Positions 8,419 to 17,301 of a stretch of 64,000 nt of DNA are shown here, one piece after another. The notes below the pieces were generated by a model. The model was not told the DNA's origin, searched no databases, and saw nothing but the letters and a program-made list of their open reading frames with translations. The DNA comes from Azosocius aquiferis (GTDB lineage: Bacteria; Pseudomonadota; Gammaproteobacteria; UBA6186; Azoamicaceae): NCBI GenBank assembly GCA_043390185.1, contig DAWERO010000001.1, forward strand, positions 186,001 to 250,000, in the 5' to 3' direction. The stretch's first letter is position 1. Every line of letters starts with the position of its first letter. The translations under genes and the position numbers were made by a program.

Positions 8419-9163
8419 ATCTAAATCCTAAACTTGAAATATTATATTTTGCTTGTAAACTACTTCTAAAAGAAAATCTCATAAAAGAAACATAATCAGA
8501 TGGATTAACAGAATTTACAGAAGCAGTTCCACAAAATAACAATTGTTCTAAATCTCCACCTTCAGAATCACTACCAATAATAACTATACTATTAAAATCT
8601 TTAACCCATTCCCAAATAATACCATTCATTCCATATACATTACAACAATTATTATTTATAGATTCTCTACTAGTTAAAATAGGTTTTACAGGTTTAGTAT
8701 ACCAATTTAAAATTTCTTGTATATAATTATTATTTTCATTAAAAGATCTATAAACTATATATTCCCATTCATCTATAGTTGGTAAACGCTTATTATATAA
8801 TTTACAATATTCATTACAAGAATACCAAGAAACATTAACTATTGGGCTATTCTGAATATATTTAAAATTTTTATTCCAATGATTTAAATAATTAAAATCA
8901 GAAAAAATATTTTTTATTTTATTTTTATTCCAAAAAATATTATTTTTTATAAATTTTCTATATTCTATATTAGTCACAGAATATATATCAATAAAAAAAT
9001 TTTTTACATAAATATTATTAATTTCATTTTCTTTAAATAAAGGAATATAAAATCCTTCTTTTATATAAATAATATTATTACGTTGAATAAATAAATTTAT
9101 AGAAAATGCAAAACTAAAAAAAATAAAAAAAAATAAAACAAAAAAAATAAATTTTTTAATCAA
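8402..9163 (-). CDS. nirV: NirV-like formylglycine-generating-enzyme-fold protein
   Basis: The protein has the FGE-sulfatase/SUMF1 fold: 'NSPIVNVSWYSCNEYC', 'RLPTIDEWEY', 'GIIWEWVKD' and a C-terminal '[10 protein letters not shown]'. An N-terminal hydrophobic segment (to about residue 28) indicates export or anchoring. The 'FCGTAS' to 'FMRFSFRSSL' region looks like the NirV subgroup that accompanies nirK in denitrifiers; the biochemical role of NirV is not established. The start must be TTG at 9163 (GGGTTTG upstream), as no ATG occurs near the expected N-terminus. It is first of a nirV-sco-nirK unit and 65 bases after norD. No sulfatase is seen, so classic sulfatase activation is unlikely. 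Confidence 0.8.
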   Translation of the reverse strand: MIKKFIFFVLFFFIFFSFAFSINLFIQRNNIIYIKEGFYIPLFKENEINNIYVKNFFIDIYSVTNIEYRKFIKNNIFWNKNKIKNIFSDFNYLNHWNKNFKYIQNSPIVNVSWYSCNEYCKLYNKRLPTIDEWEYIVYRSFNENNNYIQEILNWYTKPVKPILTSRESINNNCCNVYGMNGIIWEWVKDFNSIVIIGSDSEGGDLEQLLFCGTASVNSVNPSDYVSFMRFSFRSSLQAKYNISSLGFRCVKDI

Positions 9164-9228
9164 AACAAACCCAAAAAAATATATTTAATAATTAATATTA
9201 TATCATAAAATAATTTTTTAAACAAAAA

Positions 9229-11250
9229 TTATTTTTTTACAAAACAATCAAAAAAAATTTGAGATAATAATTTACCTATATATATTTTATCTTTAAGTAA
9301 ATAATAATTATTTTTTCCAAACATTTTAGGTAAATAAAATTTACTTTTATCATCTATTGATATAGTTTTTATTTTTATATTATAAACTAAAGCTTCATAT
9401 ACACATTTTTTAACATCTAATATTCCATAATTTCCTTCATACAAATCATAATCAGTAGGTTTAGTATCACTAATTAACAAAAGTAACTTATATTTAATTT
9501 TAATTTTATTCATGTAATAAATACTATGTCTAATAGCAGGCCCGATTCTTGTATAACCAATAGGGATTATTCTACATAAAAATATTTTACTAACATTCCA
9601 AGAATTTTCAAAATTTTTTATAATAATATATTTGCAATCATTTCTTGTATTGCTATAAAAAGCACTAACAGCAAAAAAATTATTAAATATTTTATTCAAA
9701 GATTCACATAAAATAATTACAATTTCTTTAATAATAATTGAAATTTTTTTTCCTTTAAACCAAGAATCTGTTGATAAACTAGAATCAATAAGAACTAGAA
9801 TACATATTTTTTTATCTAAATTTTTTTTATATAAATAAAAATTTTCAAAATTACAATTTCCAGAAAATAAAAAAGCATATCTAATGGTTAAACTATCAAT
9901 ATCTATTTCTGGACCATATACTTGTCTATTTAACCAAATAGACATGTTAAAAATTTTTTTTAAACAAAAAGATAAATATTCTATATCTTTTTTATTTTTT
10001 TTAATATAATTATTTATTATTTTTTTTTCATCAATACTATCAATATTATCTTCTTTATTAAAATTATAAACTATTGGTAAATCAAAACAATGAATATTAT
10101 AAATTTTACACCAATTTAATTTATATTTATTCGTAAAAAAATCCCATTCATTATACAAAAAACTTTTACTTAAAAAGTTATCATTTTTCAAATCATTTTG
10201 TAATACATTCAAAACATCCATTGAAAAAATAGATTTCGTTTGATCAGAAGATCTTGTTATTTGATTAAAATCTATTTCATTCATTGCATCTAAATGTTCT
10301 TCTATTTCATCACTTCCATCTGTATCTCTAAACCCACCTTTATAATTTTCTACAGTTTTAACATGATCAATTATTTTAATAATAGGATTATCTTTATTAA
10401 TATTCTCTTTATAATTAATTATTTTTACTTCATTTTTTAATTTAGATTTATATTCTTTTCCCGAAGATAAAGAAAACTTTTTTAATTCATTAAAATTAGA
10501 ATTTATATAATTATCACAATTTTTTAAAAGTCGTCCCCATAAAATATTAAATAAATACTCATTAAAAATAAAATTATTAATAAATTTAATTGAAATCTTA
10601 TTTAAATAATTTAAAATATGAAAAAAATTTAGCTGTAATTCAATATTATTATTTACATAATTTTTAATCACATAATTAACAAAATATTTTTCCTTTAAAG
10701 ATAAATTATAAAAAAAATTTTTATTTTCTTTATAAAACATTAATTTTTTTATTATAAAATCAATAATAATTAAAAATTTATCATTCAATTTATATTTATT
10801 CCTATTTTGAGTAACAATAGGATACAATAAAAAAATAAATCTAAATATCATTGGAAAATTTTTTATTAATTTTATATGTATACTATTTATTATAAGCAAA
10901 CTACAAATAGAATTTTCATAACTATTAATATTTATATTATTTGACAAAACAAATTTAAATTTTTTAGAAATCAATAAAAATAGAATTTTATATATATACA
11001 ACAATATATCAATATTTTTATCATTAGATAAATTTACTTTACAAGGTAAAAACAAAGTATTATTTATATATCCACCAAAATAATCATCAGATAATATATC
11101 AATTTTATCTTCAAAAATAGAACAAGAAAAAATAATAAATCTAGACAAATAATTTTCTAAAAAAATATAATTTAAAAAAATTTCATTTTTTTTTAAAAAA
11201 ATATTTGTTAAATTTAATATTTTTTTAAAAAAAAATTCATCAATATTCAT
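9229..11250 (-). CDS. norD: NO reductase activation protein NorD (VWA domain)
   Basis: NorD partners with the NorQ AAA+ ATPase to assemble the non-heme iron of NorB. The C-terminal third is a von Willebrand A domain with the MIDAS motif DSSLSTD, a later conserved Thr ('GYTRIGPAIRHSIYYM') and 'LLISDTKPTDYD'. The first 400 residues are strongly drifted, dominated by N, I, K and F, and are not recognisable by motif. Length (673) is in the usual 600-650 range or slightly above. It lies 4 bases downstream of norQ in norC-norB-norQ-norD. Confidence 0.92.
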   Translation of the reverse strand: MNIDEFFFKKILNLTNIFLKKNEIFLNYIFLENYLSRFIIFSCSIFEDKIDILSDDYFGGYINNTLFLPCKVNLSNDKNIDILLYIYKILFLLISKKFKFVLSNNININSYENSICSLLIINSIHIKLIKNFPMIFRFIFLLYPIVTQNRNKYKLNDKFLIIIDFIIKKLMFYKENKNFFYNLSLKEKYFVNYVIKNYVNNNIELQLNFFHILNYLNKISIKFINNFIFNEYLFNILWGRLLKNCDNYINSNFNELKKFSLSSGKEYKSKLKNEVKIINYKENINKDNPIIKIIDHVKTVENYKGGFRDTDGSDEIEEHLDAMNEIDFNQITRSSDQTKSIFSMDVLNVLQNDLKNDNFLSKSFLYNEWDFFTNKYKLNWCKIYNIHCFDLPIVYNFNKEDNIDSIDEKKIINNYIKKNKKDIEYLSFCLKKIFNMSIWLNRQVYGPEIDIDSLTIRYAFLFSGNCNFENFYLYKKNLDKKICILVLIDSSLSTDSWFKGKKISIIIKEIVIILCESLNKIFNNFFAVSAFYSNTRNDCKYIIIKNFENSWNVSKIFLCRIIPIGYTRIGPAIRHSIYYMNKIKIKYKLLLLISDTKPTDYDLYEGNYGILDVKKCVYEALVYNIKIKTISIDDKSKFYLPKMFGKNNYYLLKDKIYIGKLLSQIFFDCFVKK

Positions 11251-11254
11251 ATAT

Positions 11255-12067
11255 TCAAAAATATAAATTTAAAATATCTAATAAACTTTCATTAATATCT
11301 TTATCATCAGATAAAGGTTGTATAATAGAAGAATTACAAGCTATTTTTTTATCTACACCTAATCTAATTAATTTAGCTGCGTTAATTAATAATCTTGTAG
11401 AAATAGTTTCAGATAAATCAAGTTCTGTTAATTTTCTAACTTTATTTGCATAAAGAACCAAATTTTTAGCTACACTTTCATAAATACCAGATTCTCGAAT
11501 AATAATTTGTATTTCTTTTTTCTCATTTGGATAATTAAAAGATATACCAACAAATCTTTGTCTTGTCGATATTTTTAATTCTTTAAAACCTTTTTGATAA
11601 CCAGGATTAAAACTTACTACAAGCATAAAATTTTCATTTGCTTTTATTTTTAAATTAATTTTATCAATATAAATTTCACGTCTATAATCACTCAAAGGAT
11701 GCAAAACAACAATAACATCTTCTCTAGCTTCAGATATTTCATCTAAATATAAAACACAATTTTCTTTTACTGCTTTAGTAACAGGACCATCTTGCCAAAT
11801 AGTATCTCCACCTTTAACAAGATATCTTCCCAATAAATCTACAGAAGAAGTCTCCTCGTTACAAGAAACTTGTATTAAATTCTTATTTAATTTATAAGAC
11901 ATATTTTCAACAAATCTAGACTTTCCACAACCAGTAGGCCCTTTTAAAATAACAGGCAATTGTGCTTTATAACAATGCAAAAAAATATCAGTTTCACCAT
12001 TGATATCTTCATAAAAAGGCTCAACCACTATATTTTTTATAGTGGTTTTTATTTCATTATTATTCAT
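11255..12067 (-). CDS. norQ: NO reductase activation ATPase NorQ (MoxR-type AAA+)
   Basis: NorQ is a hexameric MoxR-family AAA+ ATPase that remodels NorB with NorD to insert iron. It has Walker A GPTGCGKSRFV near residue 40, Walker B 'VLYLDEISEA', sensor 'VVSFNPGYQKG', and an Arg finger region 'KISTRQRFVGISF'. At 270 residues it is full length. Its start overlaps the end of norB by 8 bases, implying translational coupling. It is better conserved than NorD. Confidence 0.95.
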   Translation of the reverse strand: MNNNEIKTTIKNIVVEPFYEDINGETDIFLHCYKAQLPVILKGPTGCGKSRFVENMSYKLNKNLIQVSCNEETSSVDLLGRYLVKGGDTIWQDGPVTKAVKENCVLYLDEISEAREDVIVVLHPLSDYRREIYIDKINLKIKANENFMLVVSFNPGYQKGFKELKISTRQRFVGISFNYPNEKKEIQIIIRESGIYESVAKNLVLYANKVRKLTELDLSETISTRLLINAAKLIRLGVDKKIACNSSIIQPLSDDKDINESLLDILNLYF

Positions 12068-13397
12068 CAGTACTAGATAAAGATGAAACAGGAAGCCCTG
12101 CTTTTATAAAAGAATAAACATAAGTATATATTCCACTAGCAAATATCAAAGCACAACATATTAGCAATTTAAAAAAGAAAGATAATTCTTCTCTTACAAT
12201 AAAAAAATCTAATCCCATTCTTCTTTCCATATAGACTTGTAATACACCTGCTATACCAAAAAAAATAACCATACCAATCATGCCTATATTAGATAACCAA
12301 AAAGCATATTTACTATAACTATAATTATATATTTTTTTTCCAGTCATAATAGGTAATGTATAAGAGATAATAGCTAAAACTATAGAAGCATATGCACCCC
12401 AAAAAGCTAAATGTCCATGCATAGCTGTTATTAAAGTTCCATGAGTATGAATATTTACAAGTGGTAAAGTATGAGCAAAACCTAATAAACCTGCGCCTAA
12501 AAAAGCATTTAACGAACATCCTAATGTCCATAATAAAGCAATTTTATTAGGGTGATTTCTTTGTCCTTTACTAACCATTATAAAAGCATATATAGTCATA
12601 CCAAGAAAAGCTAATGGTTCCATAGCACTAAAAATAGCACCAACAATTAACCAATACTTAGGGGTTCCAATAAAATAATAATGATGTCCAGTACCTAAAA
12701 TGCCTGCTAAAAAAGTTAAACCTATAATAACATATAACCACTTTTCTAATACTTCTCTATCTACACCAGTTAATTTAATTAATAAAAATGCAAGTATTGC
12801 TCCCAATATAAGCTCCCAAACACCTTCAACCCATAAATGAACTACCCACCATCTCCAAAAAGAATCAAGCGTTTGATTATCAGTATCAATCATTCCAGGA
12901 AGATACAACAACGCGGCAAAAAATAAACCAAAAAATAAAACTAAACTTGTAGTAGTATATCTTTGTCCTTTTAAAATAGTTCCACCTATTAAAAATATAA
13001 AAAGTAATACATCTATAACAACAAAATAATCAAGTGTTCTAGGAATTTCTAAAAATTTACGTCCTTCCCACCAATTAACATGAAAACCAGCTATAGCTAT
13101 TACCCCAACAATAACTAAAGCTATTAACTGTACATAAGCTAATTTTGGATATATCAATTCTTTATTAACTTCTTCAGGAATAATATAATATGCTGCGCCC
13201 ATAAATCCAGATAATAACCATACTACAAGCAAATTAACATGTGTAGCTCTAGCTGCATTAAAAGGAATAATTTGATGTAAAACATCATAACCAGCATGAG
13301 CAGTAGCCATTATAAAACCATATACTATTTGCAATGAAAGCAATAGCATAGAAACAGCAAAAAAATAATAAGCAATTTTTTGTGTTTGAAATTTCAT
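12060..13397 (-). CDS. norB: Nitric oxide reductase large subunit NorB (cNOR type)
   Basis: NorB reduces two NO to N2O at a heme b3 / non-heme Fe site in the inner membrane. The 445 residues form about 12 TM helices. Ligands are visible: H53 and H329 for low-spin heme b, H327 for heme b3, and H187, H238 and H239 for FeB, with glutamates E191 and E195 in HLWVEGVWE. A separate norC upstream and the lack of an N-terminal extension make it the cytochrome c-dependent (cNOR) form, not quinol-dependent qNOR. The start overlaps the norC stop as TAATG. Conservation is very high for this genome. Confidence 0.97.
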   Translation of the reverse strand: MKFQTQKIAYYFFAVSMLLLSLQIVYGFIMATAHAGYDVLHQIIPFNAARATHVNLLVVWLLSGFMGAAYYIIPEEVNKELIYPKLAYVQLIALVIVGVIAIAGFHVNWWEGRKFLEIPRTLDYFVVIDVLLFIFLIGGTILKGQRYTTTSLVLFFGLFFAALLYLPGMIDTDNQTLDSFWRWWVVHLWVEGVWELILGAILAFLLIKLTGVDREVLEKWLYVIIGLTFLAGILGTGHHYYFIGTPKYWLIVGAIFSAMEPLAFLGMTIYAFIMVSKGQRNHPNKIALLWTLGCSLNAFLGAGLLGFAHTLPLVNIHTHGTLITAMHGHLAFWGAYASIVLAIISYTLPIMTGKKIYNYSYSKYAFWLSNIGMIGMVIFFGIAGVLQVYMERRMGLDFFIVREELSFFFKLLICCALIFASGIYTYVYSFIKAGLPVSSLSSTDE

Positions 13398-14110
13398 TAT
13401 TTATCTCCAGATTTATTTTGTATTAAAAAATCCACTAATTCATTAATATTTTCTACCGTTAATGGTAATTTAGGCATTAAAGAATCTTTTTTTAACGAAT
13501 ATGGATCATTTAACCATTGTTTAAGATAATTTTTATCTCTAATATCACCTATATTATCTAAATTAGGCCCTATAGAACCTCCTTGACCATTTAAAGTATG
13601 ACAAGTCATACATAATTGTTCAAAAATTTTAGGTTTATCAACATTTTTTATATTTGATAAAGAAGTTGAAACAGATTGTGTATTTGAAGTTATAATAGAT
13701 GGCTTTAAAGGAAAACCATTTAAATCTACATCTTTAATCCATTTAAAGAATGATATAATATCTCCTATTTCTGAATCAGAAAAATTATAATTAACCATTT
13801 TTCTTTTACCAGGATAAAATTTTTGAGGGTCTTTTAAAAAAATTTTTAAAAAAGCTTCAGATCTTCTTTCATAAACTTTTGTCAATTCTGGAGCATAATA
13901 TGCCCCTTCTCCAAAAATTGTATGACAACCCATACAATTATTATTTTCCCAAATATGTTTTCCTCTTATAGCAGAAGAATTCAAATTTTGCTCATTCGTT
14001 TGTGCTGGAATTTGTTTTAATGTATCATAAGATAACAAAAAAAAACATAATACAGACAACGAAGTGCCTATTAAAAAAAATTTAACAGCTGAAGATTTTG
14101 AGAGCATCAT
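13397..14110 (-). CDS. norC: NorC with a second fused cytochrome c domain
   Basis: NorC is the membrane-anchored cytochrome c that passes electrons to NorB. One TM anchor lies at about residues 9-28. The first heme site C59-x-x-C62-H63 with M105 and 'TIFGEGAYYAPEL' is the canonical NorC domain. A second complete cytochrome c domain follows: C167-x-x-C170-H171 with 'GPNLDNIGD' and M202. Canonical NorC is about 150 residues with one heme; this one has 237 and two. AGGAG lies upstream of two tandem ATG codons (14110 and 14107), either of which may be the start. It is first gene of norCBQD and needs the System II cytochrome maturation encoded at 28.9-31.7 kb. Confidence 0.93.
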   Translation of the reverse strand: MMLSKSSAVKFFLIGTSLSVLCFFLLSYDTLKQIPAQTNEQNLNSSAIRGKHIWENNNCMGCHTIFGEGAYYAPELTKVYERRSEAFLKIFLKDPQKFYPGKRKMVNYNFSDSEIGDIISFFKWIKDVDLNGFPLKPSIITSNTQSVSTSLSNIKNVDKPKIFEQLCMTCHTLNGQGGSIGPNLDNIGDIRDKNYLKQWLNDPYSLKKDSLMPKLPLTVENINELVDFLIQNKSGDK

Positions 14111-14256
14111 TTCTCCTAATTAATTATTTATTATAATTTTTATATAAAATAAAAATCAACATTCTCTTATAATATCATAAAATAAATAAAATATTTAATA
14201 ATTTTTTTTATATATTTTAAAATGCATTAAAAAAAGAATAAACTTAAATATAAAAT
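14111..14256 (-). promoter_or_regulatory. Likely norC promoter region
   Basis: This 146-base gap is the largest break inside the minus-strand denitrification block and separates moeB from norC. It contains TATAAT-like sequences and AGGAG before norC. A half-site TTGAT is present, but no full FNR/DNR palindrome (TTGAT-N4-ATCAA) can be read. Presence of a promoter is inferred from spacing. Confidence 0.4.
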
Positions 14257-15321
14257 TTATAATTTTAAAAAATATAAATTAAAATAAGAATATTTTTTAC
14301 ACAATTTATATATCAAAGAACTTTTCATTCCAGAATTACAACAAATTATAATCTTAATATAATAAGATAATTTTTTAAATAAAAAAGGAATAAATAAATA
14401 AAATATATAAAAAGGAACATTTATAGATCCAAAAATATGATATTTTTTATACTCATAATTTTCTCTAATATCGAAAAAATATATATTATTATAATTTTTT
14501 TTTATAAAAAAATATGAAATATAATTAAAATCATCTTCTTTATTAAAAAAAGATATTTTTTCAGATAAATTAGAACATATATTACAATTATTATTTTTTT
14601 TAATTTTATATAATTTAATATTTAAATCTAAACCATTAATAAATAAAATTTTATTTAATAAAATATCAAAATTACCTATATTATTTTTATATAAAATAAG
14701 TTTTATTGTTTCTAAAGCTTGTAAACATCCAATAATACCAGGTATAGGACCCAAAACTCCATCATCATTGCAATTTTTAAATCCAAAAATTGGATAATTA
14801 GAATACAAACATTTTAAACAACAACCAAAATAAGAATCAAATACAGCAATTTGTCCTTCAAATCCTAAAGAAGCTCCATATATCATAGGAATTTTTAATT
14901 TAAAAGCAAATTCATTAATCAAAAATTTAGAATAAAAATCATCAGTACAATCAATAACAATTTCAAAATCTTTAAGTATTTCATATACATTATAAAAAGA
15001 TAATTTATCATAATATTTTATTATATTCACATCAGAATTTAAATTATTTAAAAAAAAATAAGCTGAATCTATTTTTTTTTTACCAATATTATTAATATTA
15101 TATATAGGCTGTCTATGTAAATTAGACAATTCAACAAAATCCATTTCTACAATTCCAATAGTACCAACTCCAGCTGCAACTAAATACATCAAAACAATAG
15201 ATCCTAAACCTCCAACTCCAACACATAAAACTTTAGATTTTAAAAGACTATTTTGACCTTCAATACCAAAATTTGATAACAACATTTGTTTTTTATATCT
15301 ATCAAATAAATTAGTTTTCAT
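14257..15321 (-). CDS. moeB: Molybdopterin-synthase adenylyltransferase MoeB with C-terminal rhodanese domain
   Basis: MoeB adenylates the C-terminal Gly of MoaD so that sulfur can be added. The E1-like domain shows the ATP loop 'VLCVGVGGLGS', 'VELSNLHRQ', 'DCTDDFYSKFLINEF', and zinc cysteines in 'CLKC' and 'CNIC'. The last ~80 residues form a rhodanese domain ('DIRENYEYKKYHIFGSINVP') with the active-site loop 'CCNSGMKSS', so adenylation and sulfur transfer are fused (MoeBR/MoeZ type). The rhodanese end is slightly short. It is the last gene of the molybdenum cofactor series, 14 bases after moaE. Confidence 0.92.
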   Translation of the reverse strand: MKTNLFDRYKKQMLLSNFGIEGQNSLLKSKVLCVGVGGLGSIVLMYLVAAGVGTIGIVEMDFVELSNLHRQPIYNINNIGKKKIDSAYFFLNNLNSDVNIIKYYDKLSFYNVYEILKDFEIVIDCTDDFYSKFLINEFAFKLKIPMIYGASLGFEGQIAVFDSYFGCCLKCLYSNYPIFGFKNCNDDGVLGPIPGIIGCLQALETIKLILYKNNIGNFDILLNKILFINGLDLNIKLYKIKKNNNCNICSNLSEKISFFNKEDDFNYISYFFIKKNYNNIYFFDIRENYEYKKYHIFGSINVPFYIFYLFIPFLFKKLSYYIKIIICCNSGMKSSLIYKLCKKYSYFNLYFLKL

Positions 15322-15335
15322 GTTTCAAAAATTCC

Positions 15336-15767
15336 TTAATTTAAAGTCTTTCCATTTAACCAATTGCTATCATCAAAAAAATAATGCTCATATTTCCAAA
15401 TAGGTAAATTATTTTTTATATCTTCTAATATCATATTACAAATAATAAATGAATTTTTTCTATTTAAAGATTCAACAATTATAACTATACTAATAAAACC
15501 AATTTTTAAATAACCTTTAAAATGCGATATATATATTCTAATATTTTTATATAAATCACAATAATGTTTGCAAATATTATAAAATTTAAGTAAAACCAAT
15601 TCATCGCACATATCATAATTTATTCCTACAACTTTTTTATTAGAATTAAAATTACGAACTTTTCCTAAAAAAAAAACAGTAGCTCCATATTCAACATGAA
15701 ATTTTTTTTCTAAAATTTCTTTAATGTCAATATAATCTAAAGTTATTTCAAAAAAATAATTATTCAT
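15336..15767 (-). CDS. moaE: Molybdopterin synthase catalytic subunit MoaE
   Basis: MoaE, with thiocarboxylated MoaD, converts cPMP to molybdopterin. Family signatures: 'GATVFFLGKVRNFN', 'GINYDMCDEL' (E. coli has YDMCD-type sequence) and the catalytic Lys in 'PIWKYEHY'. Length (143) is normal. It sits directly behind moaD (8-base gap) and ahead of moeB, as expected for subunits of one complex. Confidence 0.94.
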   Translation of the reverse strand: MNNYFFEITLDYIDIKEILEKKFHVEYGATVFFLGKVRNFNSNKKVVGINYDMCDELVLLKFYNICKHYCDLYKNIRIYISHFKGYLKIGFISIVIIVESLNRKNSFIICNMILEDIKNNLPIWKYEHYFFDDSNWLNGKTLN

Positions 15768-15775
15768 ATAAAAAT

Positions 15776-16048
15776 TCAGCCTCCATTAACTGGAGGAAAT
15801 AAAAAAATTTCTTCTTTATTTAAAATAATATAATCATCATTTAAAATATTATCATTATTTGCAAAGATAGAACAATTTAAAACTTCATCAATAAATATAG
15901 ATTCATTTATAGAAAAAAGCTCCTTAAGTAATATTTGTTTTAAACTTTTTATATTACAATCAAAAGGTACAGACAAAAAAATATACTCAATATTATATTT
16001 TTTATAAATACCATATAATTTTATTTTTATAATAATATTATTTATCAT
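15776..16048 (-). CDS. moaD: Molybdopterin synthase sulfur carrier subunit MoaD
   Basis: MoaD is a ubiquitin-like protein whose C-terminal Gly-Gly is thiocarboxylated. This product ends 'FPPVNGG', the exact functional tail, preceded by the family pattern for 'E-E-I-(A/F)-(L/F)-FPPV'. I choose ATG at 16048 (90 residues, normal for the family). The longer in-frame extension to 16132 would add a hydrophobic leader that MoaD never has. It overlaps the end of moeA by 11 bases; a GGAG lies 14 bases upstream, inside moeA. Confidence 0.92.
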   Translation of the reverse strand: MINNIIIKIKLYGIYKKYNIEYIFLSVPFDCNIKSLKQILLKELFSINESIFIDEVLNCSIFANNDNILNDDYIILNKEEIFLFPPVNGG

Positions 16049-17300
16049 ATAATAAAACATTTCTCCATGAATAAGGTTCATAACTAAAAACATCAACAAA
16101 ATCATTAACGTTATAAAAACAATTATTATCATCTAATAAAATCCAAAAATAAGTTTGAGTTAAAGAATATAATTTAAAAGATTCTTGCTCATACAAACAA
16201 TCAACAAAAAATTCATTATTTTTTTTAAATAAAAAAGCTTTAAAAAAATTAGTATATTCTTTTTTTTTATTTATAAAATGAGATATTTTAATTTTAATAC
16301 TACTTTCATCATTTAAAAAAAATAATTTTCTAATAAAAGGATAAATAAAAAATCTAATTCCTATAATAGAAGAAACAGGATTTCCAGGCAATCCAAAAAA
16401 ATATGTAAAATTATTATTTAATTTAGCAAAAATTAAAGGCTTGCCAGGTTTAATATAAACTCCATTAAATAATATTGTAGCTTTAATTAATTTTAAAAAA
16501 AAAATAATGGAATCACATTTACCTTTAGATACTCCACCAGTAGATATTATAATTTCTGGATTATCTAAAATTTGTATTTGTTTTATACTACGTACAAATA
16601 ATTTAGAATTATCTATTATTTTTCCATAATAATAAAAATTAATTTTTAATCTTAAAAAAAAAGATTTTAAATATGCATATGTAGAATTATATATACTACC
16701 ATTAAATAATTTTGAATTAGAATTAATTATTTCTTCTCCAGTACAAAATAAAACAATATTAGGACTTTTATAAACATTTATATAATTAATACCTAAACTA
16801 ATTAACAACATAATATCAGATGCAGTAATAATTTTATTTTTTTTTATAATTAAATCATACTTTAAAATATCTTCACCTATAACTCTAACATTTTCAAATG
16901 GAGAAACAATTTTATTAATTGATATATATTTAACATTATTAATATAAATTATTTCAACATCTTCTTTTTTTATAACAGAATCAAAATTTTTAGGTAATAA
17001 AGCACCAGTCATTATTTCAATTGCACAAAAATTTTCAATATTAACAAAATTATTTTCTCTTCCAGCATACTGACAACCAATAATTTTATAAATAAAAGAA
17101 CAATTTTTTATATTTTTTGTTTCCCCAGATTTAATTGCATATCCATCCATAGCAGAATTATTAAAATAAGGAATACAACAATTACTATAAATATTATCAA
17201 AACAAATTTTATCTAAAGAATCTAAAGACAAAATTTTAATGCTAGATAAATAATAAGTGTTACAAAATAATAATTTTTTAGCTTCTAAATAACTAATCAT
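16038..17300 (-). CDS. moeA: Molybdopterin molybdenumtransferase MoeA
   Basis: MoeA inserts molybdate into adenylated molybdopterin. Domains are readable in order: N-terminal 'IPYFNNSAMDGYAI' (the classic MoeA signature), 'GRENNFVNIENFCAIEIMTG', the MPT-binding 'ISTGGVSKGKCD' in the MogA-like domain, and 'FGLPGNPVSS' near residue 295. 420 residues is full length. It starts 1 base after the moaC/mogA stop and overlaps moaD. Together these genes make the Mo-MPT needed by NarG. Confidence 0.95.
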   Translation of the reverse strand: MISYLEAKKLLFCNTYYLSSIKILSLDSLDKICFDNIYSNCCIPYFNNSAMDGYAIKSGETKNIKNCSFIYKIIGCQYAGRENNFVNIENFCAIEIMTGALLPKNFDSVIKKEDVEIIYINNVKYISINKIVSPFENVRVIGEDILKYDLIIKKNKIITASDIMLLISLGINYINVYKSPNIVLFCTGEEIINSNSKLFNGSIYNSTYAYLKSFFLRLKINFYYYGKIIDNSKLFVRSIKQIQILDNPEIIISTGGVSKGKCDSIIFFLKLIKATILFNGVYIKPGKPLIFAKLNNNFTYFFGLPGNPVSSIIGIRFFIYPFIRKLFFLNDESSIKIKISHFINKKKEYTNFFKAFLFKKNNEFFVDCLYEQESFKLYSLTQTYFWILLDDNNCFYNVNDFVDVFSYEPYSWRNVLLYDK

Positions 17301-17301
17301 T

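Noticed and set aside
14111..14256. FNR/DNR operator for nor genes
   Set aside because: Only a TTGAT half-site is present; no complete palindrome, so no operator is claimed.
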